Assembly (NCBI GenBank): GCA_015689705.1
Contig: WVSN01000012.1
Span: 1 to 64,000 of the forward strand
Length of the DNA stretch: 64,000 nt
Origin: Rhodobacterales bacterium HKCCE3408
Lineage (GTDB): Bacteria; Pseudomonadota; Alphaproteobacteria; Rhodobacterales; Rhodobacteraceae
Direction of reading: 5' to 3'
Positions 34,836 to 45,890 of this stretch are shown here, piece after piece. Position 1 is the stretch's first letter. Every line of letters begins with the position of its first letter. Below the pieces are notes generated by a model. The model saw only the letters and a list, made by a program, of their open reading frames with translations, ran no database searches and was not told the DNA's origin. The translations under genes were made by a program, and so were the position numbers.

Positions 34836-35105
34836 ATGGCACATAAAAAAGCAGGCGGCTCGTCTCGGAACGGGCGCGACAGCGCGGGCCGGCGGCTCGG
34901 CGTCAAGAAATTCGGCGGCGAAGCCGTGATCCCGGGCAACATCCTCGTCCGCCAGCGCGGCACGAAGTGGTACCCGGGCGAAGGCACCGGCATCGGCAAG
35001 GATCACACGATCTTCGCCACCGCCGAAGGCCACGTGACCTACCACAAGGGCTTCCGCGGCCGGACCTTTATCTCGGTTGTACCAGCATCCGAGGCGGCCG
35101 AGTAA
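34836..35105 (+). CDS. rpmA: 50S ribosomal protein L27
   Basis: An 89-residue large-subunit protein whose N-terminus, [20 protein letters not shown], reaches the peptidyl-transferase centre. The core [20 protein letters not shown] is clear. It has no firmicute-type cleavable extension. Ribosome binding site AGGAGAG precedes ATG 34836. It is followed by a terminator. Confidence 0.98.
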   Translation: MAHKKAGGSSRNGRDSAGRRLGVKKFGGEAVIPGNILVRQRGTKWYPGEGTGIGKDHTIFATAEGHVTYHKGFRGRTFISVVPASEAAE

Positions 35106-35132
35106 AGGCCGGTCCGAACGGGACTTTTCCGG

Positions 35133-35166
35133 GGGGATCGGCCAGCGCCGGTCCCCTTCGTCGTTT
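35133..35166 (+). terminator. Terminator of rplU-rpmA (TTCGTCGTTT tail)
   Basis: A ten-pair stem (GGGGATCGGC, 35133-35142, with GCCGGTCCCC, 35147-35156; one G-T pair) and loop CAGC, followed by TTCGTCGTTT. It has the same architecture and tail as the rpsI terminator. Confidence 0.8.
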
Positions 35167-35291
35167 CAGGGGGATAAACGGCGTGGTTCTTCGGTCGGCC
35201 TTGCGGGGCCGGCCGGCAGTCGCCACTTCACTAGGACCGGAGGCCGGGGAGGGCAGCCGGGACCGCGCTCTGTTCGAGGAGGAACAGGCCC

Positions 35292-35831
35292 ATGAAACAG
35301 GACGTGATCATCGCCCAGGACGTGCTGGACAGCCCGCGCTTCGTGCTCAGGCCGCTCCGAAGTTCCGATGCCGGGCTGATGTCGCTCTACGCATCGGACC
35401 GGCGCGTCGCGGAGATGACCTCCTCGATCCCGCATCCGCTGCCGCCCGGCACCGTCGAGGCGTTCATCGCCCGCGCGCAGGCCGCCGACCGGACCGAGCA
35501 TGTCTGGGCGATCGACGCCTCGGAATACGGCGGCTCGGAGCTGCTCGGGGTCATCTCGCTCGAGCAGATGGACCGCAACCAGTCCGAGATCGGCTACTGG
35601 ATCGCCCCGGCGATGTGGAACACCGGCCTCGCCTCGGAGGCGGTGCGCACGATGGTTCAGGCCAACCCGCTGGCGAACGCGACCTATTTCGCCTCGGTCT
35701 TCCAGGACAATCCGGCCTCGGCCCGGGTCCTGACCAATGCCGGGTTCGACTATCTAGGCGATGCCGAGGTCTATTCGGTCGCGCGGGCGGCGAAGGTTCC
35801 GACATGGACCTATTTGAAACGGCTCGCGTAA
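35292..35831 (+). CDS. GNAT acetyltransferase (RimJ/RimL type)
   Basis: A 179-residue acetyl-CoA-dependent N-acetyltransferase. Strand SPRFVLRPLRSSDAGLMSLYA and the acetyl-CoA loop region IGYWIAPAMWNTGLASEAV resemble RimJ/RimL/YdaF proteins. The normally glycine-rich P-loop (Q/R-x-x-G-x-G/A) is altered to MWNTGLA, still acceptable. Located between rpmA and obgE but separated from both by a terminator and a repeat, so probably independently transcribed. Acceptor is unknown. Confidence 0.83.
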   Translation: MKQDVIIAQDVLDSPRFVLRPLRSSDAGLMSLYASDRRVAEMTSSIPHPLPPGTVEAFIARAQAADRTEHVWAIDASEYGGSELLGVISLEQMDRNQSEIGYWIAPAMWNTGLASEAVRTMVQANPLANATYFASVFQDNPASARVLTNAGFDYLGDAEVYSVARAAKVPTWTYLKRLA

Positions 35832-35850
35832 GGCGCTAGAGGCAGGCAGC

Positions 35851-35900
35851 GGACCGGGGCGCTGCCCCGGACCCCGGAGTATTTTGGAAGCAAAGAAGGG
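35851..35900 (+). repeat. Stop-adjacent repeat, copy 5
   Basis: Plus orientation, 20 bases after the acetyltransferase stop: stem CCGGGGC-GCT-GCCCCGG (35854-35870), then ACCCCGGAGTATTTTGG and AAGCAAAGAAGGGG. Nearly identical to copy 6. Confidence 0.83.
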
Positions 35901-35915
35901 GTGCGGGGCCGGTGA

Positions 35916-38065
<2,150 letters not shown>

Positions 38066-38111
38066 GTTCCCAAGGGGCGCCCGAGCGCCTAGATTGGGCG
38101 CAAGAGAGGAC

Positions 38112-39386
38112 ATGGCCATGAAAGACCTGACCGACAACGTCCCCGCCCTGATGCGGGAGATCGGAGAGCGCGCCCGCGCCGCCGCCGCCGAGCTGGCCTT
38201 TGCAGAGCCGGGCGCCAAGAGCGCCGCGCTGGTCGCGGCCGCGGGTGCCGTCGAGGCGCGGATGGACGAGATCCTCGCGGCCAACGCCAAGGACATGGAG
38301 TATGGCCGGGAGAAGGGGCTGTCGGACGCGATGCTCGACCGCCTGATGCTGGACGAGAAGCGCGTGCGGGCGGTGGCCGAGGCGCTGCGGACCGTGGCCC
38401 GGCAGGATGACCCGGTGGGCGCGGTGATCGCGGAATGGGACATGCCCTCGGGCCTGCATATCCAGCGGGTGCGCACGCCGCTTGGCGTCGTCGGCGTGAT
38501 CTATGAAAGCCGGCCGAACGTGACCGCCGATGCCGGTGCGCTCTGCGTCAAATCGGGCAATGCGGTGATCCTGCGCGGCGGGTCGGAGAGCTTCAATTCG
38601 TCCTCCATCCTGGCCGACTGCCTGCGGACCGGGCTGAAGGCCGCCGGTCTGCCCGAGGATGCCGTCCAGCGGGTGCCGACCCGCGACCGCGAGGCGGTGC
38701 GCGAACTGCTGACCATGACCGAGTATGTCGACGTGATCGTGCCGCGCGGCGGCAAGGGGCTCGTCGGACTCGTCCAGTCCGACGCGCGGGTGCCGGTCTT
38801 CGCCCATCTCGAGGGCATCTGCCACATTTATCTGGATGCCGAGGCCGATCCGCAGAAGGCGCTGGACGTCGCGGTGAATGCCAAGACCCGCCGGACGGCG
38901 ATCTGCGGCGCGGCCGAATGCCTGCTGATCCATCGCGACGTCTTCGACACGGTCGGGCAGGGCGTGGTGCGCGCGCTGCTCGATGCCGGGGTCGAAGTGC
39001 GGGGCGATGAGACCGTGGCGACAATCGACGGCGTCGTGCCGGCCGCCGAGGACGACTGGGGCCGCGAGTTTCTCGACATGAAGATCGCCGCGAAAGTCGT
39101 TGATAATATTGATGAAGCCATCGCGCATATCCGCAAGTACGGCTCGGCCCATACCGAGGCGATCATCACCGAGGACGATGCCGCGGCGGAGCGCTTCTTC
39201 GCCCGGCTCGACAGCGCGATCCTGATGCGCAACGCCTCGACCCAGTTCGCCGATGGCAGCGAATTCGGGATGGGCGCGGAGATCGGAATCGCCACCGGCA
39301 AGATGCATGCACGCGGGCCGGTCGGGGCGGAACAGCTCACCTCGTTCAAGTATCTCGTGACCGGCGACGGCACCGTCCGAAGCTGA
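38112..39386 (+). CDS. proA: Glutamate-5-semialdehyde dehydrogenase
   Basis: Second proline-synthesis enzyme, reducing glutamyl phosphate with NADPH. The 424-residue ALDH-fold protein has the catalytic Cys in [13 protein letters not shown] and the ProA signature [23 protein letters not shown] 38112 has GAGAGGA upstream; another in-frame ATG is two codons on. It lies 46 bases from proB. A proC is not in the window. Confidence 0.96.
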   Translation: MAMKDLTDNVPALMREIGERARAAAAELAFAEPGAKSAALVAAAGAVEARMDEILAANAKDMEYGREKGLSDAMLDRLMLDEKRVRAVAEALRTVARQDDPVGAVIAEWDMPSGLHIQRVRTPLGVVGVIYESRPNVTADAGALCVKSGNAVILRGGSESFNSSSILADCLRTGLKAAGLPEDAVQRVPTRDREAVRELLTMTEYVDVIVPRGGKGLVGLVQSDARVPVFAHLEGICHIYLDAEADPQKALDVAVNAKTRRTAICGAAECLLIHRDVFDTVGQGVVRALLDAGVEVRGDETVATIDGVVPAAEDDWGREFLDMKIAAKVVDNIDEAIAHIRKYGSAHTEAIITEDDAAAERFFARLDSAILMRNASTQFADGSEFGMGAEIGIATGKMHARGPVGAEQLTSFKYLVTGDGTVRS

Positions 39387-39455
39387 CCGCCCGCAGGGCT
39401 TGCCGCCGCGCAGAACCCGTCGTAGCGAGAGCGGGCTGTTTTCAGGAGGTGAGCG

Positions 39456-40643
39456 ATGGCCGATCGGGAGAATGCGCGGCGTGAGACGCTGGTGCGGCGG
39501 GCGGAACTGCGTGAGGGCGTATCGCGCCCGCTGGTGACGCCGCTTCTGCAATCGGCGGTCTATGTCTCGCCCTCGATCGAGACGCTTCATGCCCAGTATG
39601 GCGGCACCGCGCAGGGCTACACTTATGCCCGCGAAGGCCATCCGAACGCGGACCTGCTGGCGCGCAAGATCGACATGCTGGAAGGCGGCGAGGGCGGTCT
39701 GATTACCGGATCGGGCATGGCCGCCGTCACCGCCGTGCTGATGGGCCTGCTGTCCTCGGGCGACCATGTCATCGGTGGCGACCAGCTCTATGGCCGGTCG
39801 CTGCGGCTGATGAACCAGGATCTGTCGCGCTTCGGGATCGGGACGAGCCTGGTCGATGCGGGCGACGCCGCCGCCGTTGAGGCCGCGATCCGGCCCGAGA
39901 CGAAGATGATCCTGCTGGAGGTCGTGTCGAACCCGACCCTGCGGATCGCCGATGTCGCGGGCATCGCGAAGATCGCGAAGGCGCGGGGGCTGATCCTCGT
40001 TGTCGACAATACCTTCACCACGCCGCGCGCCTTCCGGCCGTTCGAGATGGGCGCGGATATCGTCATCCACTCGGTCACGAAGCTGCTGGCGGGCCATGCC
40101 GACGTGACGCTTGGCTATGTCACGGCGCGCGATGCGGGCCACCGCAAGGCGATCTACGATTTCGCGGTGACGACGGGCCTGACGCCGAGCCCCTACGAAT
40201 GCTGGCTGGCCGAACGCGGGCTCTACACCTTCCCGCTGCGCTACGACCGGGCCGAGGCGAATGCCCGCGCGCTGGCAGACCACCTGGCCGGCCTCAAGGG
40301 CGTGAAGCGCGTGATCTATCCCGGCCGCGACGACCATCCGGACCGGGCCCGCGCCGTCGAGCTCTTGCAGGGCAGGGACGGCAACATGGTGTCCTTCGAG
40401 GTCGATGGCGACGAGGCGGCGGCGAACCGGATGGTCAAGGCCGTGCCGGAGCTGGCCTTCGCGCCCACGCTTGGCGACGTGGCCACGACGCTGTCGCATC
40501 CCGGTTCGTCCTCGCACCGGGCGGTCGCACGAGAAACGCGCGCCAAGCTCGGGATTTCGGACGGTTTTTTCCGTGTCAGCGTGGGGATCGAGGAAATCGA
40601 GATCCTGCTGGACGACTTCACCCGGGCGCTGGCGGCCGTCTGA
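39456..40643 (+). CDS. Cys/Met-metabolism PLP enzyme (cystathionine gamma-synthase/beta-lyase family)
   Basis: A 395-residue fold-type I PLP enzyme. The Schiff-base Lys209 is in HSVTKLLAGHADVTLGYV; YTYAREGHPN and VDNTFTTPRAF are other family marks. It could be cystathionine beta- or gamma-lyase, cystathionine gamma-synthase, or methionine gamma-lyase; the last would make methanethiol, relevant to DMSP-derived sulfur, but this cannot be decided from sequence alone. ATG 39456 is preceded by AGGAGG. Confidence 0.85.
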   Translation: MADRENARRETLVRRAELREGVSRPLVTPLLQSAVYVSPSIETLHAQYGGTAQGYTYAREGHPNADLLARKIDMLEGGEGGLITGSGMAAVTAVLMGLLSSGDHVIGGDQLYGRSLRLMNQDLSRFGIGTSLVDAGDAAAVEAAIRPETKMILLEVVSNPTLRIADVAGIAKIAKARGLILVVDNTFTTPRAFRPFEMGADIVIHSVTKLLAGHADVTLGYVTARDAGHRKAIYDFAVTTGLTPSPYECWLAERGLYTFPLRYDRAEANARALADHLAGLKGVKRVIYPGRDDHPDRARAVELLQGRDGNMVSFEVDGDEAAANRMVKAVPELAFAPTLGDVATTLSHPGSSSHRAVARETRAKLGISDGFFRVSVGIEEIEILLDDFTRALAAV

Positions 40644-40702
40644 GCGTTGCGGCGCGCGAGGCGACCGGCTAGGCCTGTCACACCGATTATCCGGATCTGG
40701 AC

Positions 40703-41740
40703 ATGTCGACGCCGATCTCGCGCTTTCTGGCCGCCGTCCCGGCGCCCATGATCTTTCTCGACCCCGCCGGCCGGATCACGGCGGCCAATCCGGCGGCCGA
40801 GGCGTTGCTCGGCGCCTGGGTCCTGGGGCGAAACCACGTCACCGCGCTGCGCCAGCCGGCGTTGCTGTCGGTGATCGAGGGCTGCTATGCCGGTAATCCC
40901 ACCGGAGAAGCGCGCTTCGTGCAGACGGGGCAGGCGGGCCAGTCGGTCTACCGTGTCACCCTGACCCGCTACGACGAGCCCGGCGCGGCCGGCCTGATCC
41001 TGCATTTCGAGGATGTGACCCATCTGCGCGAGGCCGAGGAGATGCGGCGCGGCTTCGTCGCCAATGTCAGCCACGAGCTGCGGACGCCGCTGACCGCGAT
41101 CCTGGGCTTCATCGAAACGCTGCGCGGGCCTGCGCGCGGCGATCCCGGGGCGCAGGACCGGTTTCTCGGCATCATGGAGGACGAGGCGCGCCGGATGAAC
41201 CGTATCGTTTCGGACCTGCTGTCGCTCAGCCGTGTGGAAGGGCAGGAGCGGATGCGGCCCGACGACCCGGTGGCGCTGGACGAGGTGCTGACCTCCGTCG
41301 CTGCGGCGCTCCGACTCAAGGCCGAGGAAACCGGGAACACGATCGAGATCGAGGGCGCGTATAATCCGGTCATCGTGCGCGGCGACCAGGACCAGCTGAT
41401 GCAGGTGGTGATGAACCTGGTCGAAAACGCGATCAAGTATGGCGGCACCGGCAAGCCCGTGACGCTGCGCCTGAGCGAAGCCGTCGAGAGCGGCAGCCTG
41501 AAAGGACCGGTCGCACGCATCGAGGTGATCGACCGTGGCGACGGGATCGACCCGGTGCATCTGCCGCGGCTGACCGAGCGGTTCTACCGCGTCGACACGC
41601 ATCGCAGCCGCGCCATGGGCGGCACGGGCCTCGGGCTTGCGATCGTGAAGCACATCGTCAACCGGCACCGCGGCCGGCTGCGCATCGTGTCCGAAGAGGG
41701 CAAGGGGTCGACCTTCACGGTCACGCTGCCCAAGGGATAA
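40703..41740 (+). CDS. PhoR-type sensor histidine kinase without membrane segment
   Basis: A 345-residue kinase: an N-terminal PAS domain (MIFLDPAGRITAANPAAEALLG), HisKA with VANVSHELRTPLTAI (His124), and a complete ATPase domain (N-box NLVENAIKYG, G1 DRGDGID, G2 GGTGLGLAIVKH). It resembles the core of PhoR, the phosphate-starvation kinase, but no pst or phoB genes are near and no transmembrane helix is present, so a soluble sensor is likely. A 12-base palindrome lies just past its stop. Confidence 0.86.
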   Translation: MSTPISRFLAAVPAPMIFLDPAGRITAANPAAEALLGAWVLGRNHVTALRQPALLSVIEGCYAGNPTGEARFVQTGQAGQSVYRVTLTRYDEPGAAGLILHFEDVTHLREAEEMRRGFVANVSHELRTPLTAILGFIETLRGPARGDPGAQDRFLGIMEDEARRMNRIVSDLLSLSRVEGQERMRPDDPVALDEVLTSVAAALRLKAEETGNTIEIEGAYNPVIVRGDQDQLMQVVMNLVENAIKYGGTGKPVTLRLSEAVESGSLKGPVARIEVIDRGDGIDPVHLPRLTERFYRVDTHRSRAMGGTGLGLAIVKHIVNRHRGRLRIVSEEGKGSTFTVTLPKG

Positions 41741-41747
41741 GCGCTAA

Positions 41748-41759
41748 CCGGATATCCGG
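41748..41759. repeat. 12-base palindrome CCGGATATCCGG
   Basis: A perfect palindrome seven bases after the kinase stop and about 128 bases upstream of the luxR-type gene. It could be an operator for that gene or a weak transcript-end structure. A related ATTATCCGGAT sequence lies before the kinase gene at about 40686. Confidence 0.4.
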
Positions 41760-41887
41760 AAGTCTGCTAATCGTGATTATGTTAAAGTTGGATGTAGCCG
41801 GACCAGTGCGATACCGGATCACTCGACAAGTGCCCACCGCCTGCCTAACACTATGGTTTCACCCTTGGGGACCTGACGACAGCCGAT

Positions 41888-42664
41888 ATGAAAGAGCTGA
41901 AGCCTTATCTGGCAAAGCGCAGTGTTGATGAGCTCTGGCGCCACCACACCGCCGTTATGGAGCGGTTCGGGTTCGATCGCCTGTTCTACGCCTATTCCGC
42001 GTTCCGCCGCGCCGGCACCTTCGGCGACCCGGACGATGCGCTGGTCCTGACGAACCACGATCCGCAATATGTCGAGGCCTACGTCAACAAGGGCCTCTTC
42101 CGTCACGGCCCGATGATGCGTTGGGCCAACGAGAATACCGGCGCGATGTCGTGGTCGCACGTCCTGTCGGAGCTGAACGCGCGCGACCTGTCCGAGGCCG
42201 AGCGCACCGTCATGGCGCTGAATGCGCGCTACGGGCTCGTCGCCGGTTACACGATCAGCTTTCCCATGGCGATGAAGCATTCCAGCGCCGGGATCGGTCT
42301 GACCGCGCGTCCGGGCCTGACACAGGCCGAGGTCGACGCGATCTGGGAACGCGACGGCGAAACCATCGAGGTTCTGAACCACGTCGCACATCTGTGCATC
42401 ACGCAGCTGCCCGCCACCGGCCAGAGCCGCGTTCTGACCCCGCGCCAGATCGAGGTTCTGGAGCTCGTCGCCGACGGCAAGACGATCCAGGACATCGCGC
42501 TGATCCTCGAGCGGAACGCCGCAACGGTCGAAAAACACCTGCGCGGTGCGCGGGACACGCTTGGCGTCGAAACCACAGCCCAGGCGGTGCGCAAGGCATC
42601 GGTTCTGAACCAGATTTTCCTGCTGGAACCCGATGGCGCGGCGCGCGCCGACCATATTCGCTGA
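41888..42664 (+). CDS. LuxR-family regulator with autoinducer-binding-type domain
   Basis: A 258-residue transcription regulator. The N-terminal two-thirds looks like the autoinducer-binding domain (YAYSAFRRAGTF; MSWSHVLSELNARDLSEAE; YGLVAGYTISFPM). The C-terminal HTH is a standard LuxR domain, LTPRQIEVLELVADGKTIQDIALILERN. No luxI-type synthase is visible in the window, so it is probably a LuxR solo, which in roseobacters may sense AHLs or other signals. A perfect CtrA-like site lies about 125 bases past its stop. Confidence 0.88.
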   Translation: MKELKPYLAKRSVDELWRHHTAVMERFGFDRLFYAYSAFRRAGTFGDPDDALVLTNHDPQYVEAYVNKGLFRHGPMMRWANENTGAMSWSHVLSELNARDLSEAERTVMALNARYGLVAGYTISFPMAMKHSSAGIGLTARPGLTQAEVDAIWERDGETIEVLNHVAHLCITQLPATGQSRVLTPRQIEVLELVADGKTIQDIALILERNAATVEKHLRGARDTLGVETTAQAVRKASVLNQIFLLEPDGAARADHIR

Positions 42665-42786
42665 GAGGCGGAGAATTCAATAGAATATCAATGCCTTGCG
42701 GCACATTGCTCAAGTTTTCGCCGCACCCGCGAAACCCGAGTTCTGACCATAGGGTAAGGAATTCCTGACTTTCGGCATCCGAAAAG

Positions 42787-42802
42787 TTAACGCAGGGTTA
42801 AC
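42787..42802. promoter_or_regulatory. Perfect CtrA-type box TTAA-N7-TTAAC
   Basis: TTAA (42787-42790), CGCAGGG, TTAAC (42798-42802): an exact match to the CtrA consensus. It lies in a gene-free region. The next protein genes on either side are the end of the luxR-type gene and the end of tsf, so its likely target is the structured RNA that follows on the plus strand. Confidence 0.6.
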
Positions 42803-42827
42803 CTGTTCCGTGAGTGATGGCGATTTT

Positions 42828-43014
42828 GCCAGGAACATTCGGAGACGGGGTTCCTTTTCAAGAACTTACGTCCGGACCGGGTAACCGGCTGAACGTGCCG
42901 ACAGGATAGATTGATCCTTCGGCATGTTCGTTATCCGGTCTTTGGCGCTCCCCATCTCGCGCCGCCGACCGGAAAGTTACGGCACCGCCACGTCCCTGGG
43001 CGGTGCCGTTTTTC
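42828..43014 (+). ncRNA. Candidate structured non-coding RNA
   Basis: In the gene-free stretch 42665-43030 several strong secondary structures follow one another on the plus strand. They are a CCGG-GTAA-CCGG tetraloop hairpin (42877-42888); a long stem with arms 42891-42907 and 42914-42929 (16 pairs, one bulged C, one G-T); a nested stem with CCGGTC/GACCGG outside and GGCGC/GCGCC inside (about 42935-42972); and a T-tailed terminator. The start is approximate, placed downstream of the CtrA-type box. I recognise no known RNA family. Confidence 0.55.
42979..43014 (+). terminator. Intrinsic terminator with T-run, plus strand
   Basis: An 11-pair stem, ACGGCACCGCC (42979-42989) with GGCGGTGCCGT (42999-43009), running into TTTTTC and then ATTTTG. 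Only the plus-strand reading has the T-run, so it does not terminate tsf. It ends a plus-strand transcript although the nearest upstream gene stops over 300 bases earlier. Confidence 0.82.
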
Positions 43015-43030
43015 ATTTTGTCCGATAAGA

Positions 43031-43912
43031 TCAGCCCTGTGCGGCCTTGGCGACCTCGGCGGCGAAGTCTTCCTTCTCCACCTCGATCCCCTCGCCCACT
43101 TCGAGCCGGACGAAACCGGTGATCTCGACGCCGGCATCGGCAGCGGCCTTGGCGACCGTCAGGTCCGGGTTCACGACGAACTGCTGGTTCAGAAGCGTGA
43201 CCTCGGCGAGGAACTTCTTCATCCGGCCTTCGATCATCTTCTCGATGACCTGCTCGGGCTTGCCCGATTCGCGCGCGATATCCATCTGGACCTGGCGCTC
43301 TTTCTCGACGATCGCCGGATCCAGCGCGTCGGAATCAAGCGCCTGCGGCCGCGGATCGGCGGCTGCGACGTGCATCGCGACCTGACGGGCGAACGCGTCG
43401 TCGCCACCCGAATAAGCCACGAGAACGCCGATCTTGCCCATGCCTTCGGCGGCGGCGTTGTGGATGTAGGACACCACCTTGTCGCCCGAGATCTTGGCCA
43501 TGCGGCGCACGCCCATGTTCTCGCCGATGGTCGCGATCTTGTCGGTCAGCGTATCGGCGACCGACTTGCCGCCGATCTTCGCCTCTTTCAGCGCGTCGAC
43601 ATCGGCCACGTCCATCGCGGCGCCGGCAATGGCCGCCACCATCTGCTGGAATTCCGAGTTCTTCGCGACGAAGTCGGTTTCCGAGTTCACTTCGACCGCG
43701 ACGCCATTGCCGCCCGAAACGGAGACCGCGACGAGACCCTCGGCCGCGGTGCGGCCGGATTTCTTCGCTGCCTTGGCAAGACCCTTGGTCCGCAGCCAGT
43801 CGACAGCCGCCTCCATGTCGCCGTCGGTTTCGGTCAGCGCCTTCTTGGCGTCCATCATGCCCGCGCCGGTCTTGTCGCGCAGGTCCTTCACCATGCTCGC
43901 AGTGATCGCCAT
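43031..43912 (-). CDS. tsf: Translation elongation factor Ts
   Basis: Nucleotide exchange factor for EF-Tu. The 293-residue protein starts [20 protein letters not shown] with the conserved DAKKAL following, and has the core segment [14 protein letters not shown]. It is downstream of rpsB in the usual order, with 75 bases between. No terminator is visible past its stop on the minus strand. Confidence 0.97.
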   Translation of the reverse strand: MAITASMVKDLRDKTGAGMMDAKKALTETDGDMEAAVDWLRTKGLAKAAKKSGRTAAEGLVAVSVSGGNGVAVEVNSETDFVAKNSEFQQMVAAIAGAAMDVADVDALKEAKIGGKSVADTLTDKIATIGENMGVRRMAKISGDKVVSYIHNAAAEGMGKIGVLVAYSGGDDAFARQVAMHVAAADPRPQALDSDALDPAIVEKERQVQMDIARESGKPEQVIEKMIEGRMKKFLAEVTLLNQQFVVNPDLTVAKAAADAGVEITGFVRLEVGEGIEVEKEDFAAEVAKAAQG

Positions 43913-43987
43913 CTGCTGCTCTCCTTGACTATCGTGCGGACGCGCCGGGGCTTACCCGGCGCGCATGTCGTTTGCGTGACGCGGGCC

Positions 43988-44797
43988 TCAGCCCTCGGCC
44001 TTTTCCTCGGCCACGGCGGGCTCGGCGGCCGGCTCTTCGGCGGCGCCCGGATCGGCGACGTCTTCGCCGGTATCCTCGAGCGAGCCGATGTCGACACCGG
44101 CGGCGTCGAGCTGCGCGCTCATCCCGTCAAGGGCGGCACGGCTGACGAGATCGCAGTACAGCGCAATGGCGCGGGCCGCGTCGTCGTTGCCGGGGATGAT
44201 GTAATCCACGCCCTCGGGCGAGCAGTTGGTGTCGACCACGGCCACGACCGGGATGCCAAGCTTCTTGGCTTCGAGGATGGCCAGGTCTTCCTTGTTCACG
44301 TCGATGACGAACAGCAGGTCCGGCAGGCCGCCCATCTCACGGATACCGCCGAGCGAGGCCTGAAGCTTCGTCTGGTCGCGTTCCATGCCGAGCCGTTCCT
44401 TCTTGGTCAGGCCCTCGGCGCCTTCGCCCATGCGCTCGTCGATTTCCTTCAGACGACCGATCGAGTTCGACACCGTCTTCCAGTTGGTCAGCGTGCCTCC
44501 GAGCCAGCGATGGTTCATGTAGTATTGCGCGCACTTCTCGGCCGCCTCGGCGATCGGGCGCTGCGCCTGCCGCTTGGTGCCGACGAAGAGGATGCGGCCG
44601 CCGCGGGCCACGGTCTCGCGGATGACCTGAAGCGCCGCGTCGAGCATCGGCACGGTCTGCGTAAGGTCGATGATGTGGATGCCGTTCCGCTCGCCGTAGA
44701 TGAACTCGCCCATGCGGGGGTTCCAGCGTTGCGTCTGGTGGCCGAAGTGAACGCCAGCTTCAAGAAGCTGACGCATGGAGAAGTCGGGCAGCGCCAT
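43988..44797 (-). CDS. rpsB: 30S ribosomal protein S2
   Basis: A 269-residue small-subunit protein. Core motifs are [19 protein letters not shown] near the N-terminus, [10 protein letters not shown], and [16 protein letters not shown]. About 35 residues at the C-terminus are an acidic Ala/Glu-rich tail ([18 protein letters not shown]) beyond the E. coli length. Start ATG 44797 is conserved. First gene of the rpsB-tsf unit. Confidence 0.97.
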   Translation of the reverse strand: MALPDFSMRQLLEAGVHFGHQTQRWNPRMGEFIYGERNGIHIIDLTQTVPMLDAALQVIRETVARGGRILFVGTKRQAQRPIAEAAEKCAQYYMNHRWLGGTLTNWKTVSNSIGRLKEIDERMGEGAEGLTKKERLGMERDQTKLQASLGGIREMGGLPDLLFVIDVNKEDLAILEAKKLGIPVVAVVDTNCSPEGVDYIIPGNDDAARAIALYCDLVSRAALDGMSAQLDAAGVDIGSLEDTGEDVADPGAAEEPAAEPAVAEEKAEG

Positions 44798-44987
44798 GCC
44801 ATATTCCTTTCCGGTTTGCGCCTGGGGCGGAGGATAGGACGGGTGTCCAACCGGTGGACCTGCACGGGATGTCTCCCCGCCAGGCCCGCCTCCGCCTGAG
44901 AAGTGTGCGGGGCGTTACGGGGTTTCGGGGGCGAATGCAAGCCCCCTGCCCCCTCAGGCATCCCGGGGCTGGACGGCGCGCGGGGCC

Positions 44988-45887
44988 ATGGCTACCACGG
45001 CGGGCATGCATGCGCGCCCCGACATCCTGTGTATCGGCTCGGTCCTCTGGGACGTGATCGGGCGCACCGATCTTCCGATGGTCACGGGCAACGACAAGCC
45101 CGGGCGGATCACGCGGGTGCCGGGCGGCGTCGCGCTGAACATTGCGATGACGTTGCGCCGGCTCGGGCTTCGGCCCGCGCTTCTGTCGGTCGTGGGCCGC
45201 GACCCGGAGGGCACCGCGCTGGCCGGCGAATGCGCCGAGATGGGGCTGATGACGGAATACATGCTGGCCGATGCGGAGCTGCCGACGGATCAGTACATGG
45301 CGATCGAGGCGAAGGGATCGCTGATCGCGGCCATCGCCGATGCCCATTCGCTCGAGGCCGCGGGGGCGCGGATCCTCGCGCCGCTGATGGACGGCCGGCT
45401 TGGCGCGGCAGAGCAGCCCTGGCCGGGGCCGGTCGCGCTTGACGGGAACCTGACCGAGGCGCTGCTGACCGAAATCGCGGCCAGCCCCGCCTTCACCGCG
45501 GCCGACTTGCGCATCGCGCCGGCCTCGCCCGGAAAGGTGCGGCGGCTCCTGCACCTCCTGCCGCACCCGCGCGCCACGCTCTACGTCAATTGCGAGGAGG
45601 CCGGGTTGCTGACCGGGACAGAGCCCGAGACCGCCGAAGCCGGAGCGGAAGCACTGATCGCCGCCGGCTGGCGGCGTGTGCTGGTGACGCAGGGCGCCGC
45701 CGCGTCGGTGGATGCCGACGCGGACGGCCAGATCGCGCGCCATCCGCCGCGGGTCGAGGCCGTGCGGATCACCGGCGCGGGCGACACCTTCATGGCCGCC
45801 CATATCGCCGCCGAACTGCGCGGCGAGGACCGGGCCGACGCGCTTGAATCCGCGCTGTCGGCGGCGGCGGACTACGTTGCGGGGTAG
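44988..45887 (+). CDS. PfkB-family carbohydrate kinase, probable pseudouridine kinase
   Basis: A 299-residue ribokinase-like enzyme. The N-terminus DILCIGSVLWDVIGRTD and the anion-hole/catalytic motif ITGAGDTFMAAHIA mark the PfkB family. The adjacent psuG-type gene, four bases downstream, is the glycosidase that splits pseudouridine phosphate, and the kinase normally supplies that substrate; hence the assignment. ATG 44988 was used; ATG 45006 (MHARPDIL) is also plausible. Confidence 0.8.
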   Translation: MATTAGMHARPDILCIGSVLWDVIGRTDLPMVTGNDKPGRITRVPGGVALNIAMTLRRLGLRPALLSVVGRDPEGTALAGECAEMGLMTEYMLADAELPTDQYMAIEAKGSLIAAIADAHSLEAAGARILAPLMDGRLGAAEQPWPGPVALDGNLTEALLTEIAASPAFTAADLRIAPASPGKVRRLLHLLPHPRATLYVNCEEAGLLTGTEPETAEAGAEALIAAGWRRVLVTQGAAASVDADADGQIARHPPRVEAVRITGAGDTFMAAHIAAELRGEDRADALESALSAAADYVAG

Positions 45888-45890
45888 AAT

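Noticed and set aside
39387-39455. SAM-type riboswitch before the Cys/Met PLP gene
   Set aside because: The intergenic region is only 69 bases and shows no pseudoknot pattern like SAM-II.
42828-43014. Structured RNA as 6S RNA, SRP RNA or RNase P RNA
   Set aside because: No complementary outer arms of 6S, no GGAAGG/AGCAGCC SRP loop and no RNase P conserved blocks are present; size also differs.
42911-44899. A 662-codon plus-strand frame over tsf and rpsB
   Set aside because: It is antisense to two ribosomal/translation genes with strong family matches, and it has no domain of its own.
44925-44965. A seventh copy of the stop-adjacent repeat near 44.93 kb (GGGGGC/GCCCCC stem)
   Set aside because: It lacks GGAGTATTT and the A/G-rich tail and does not follow a stop codon.
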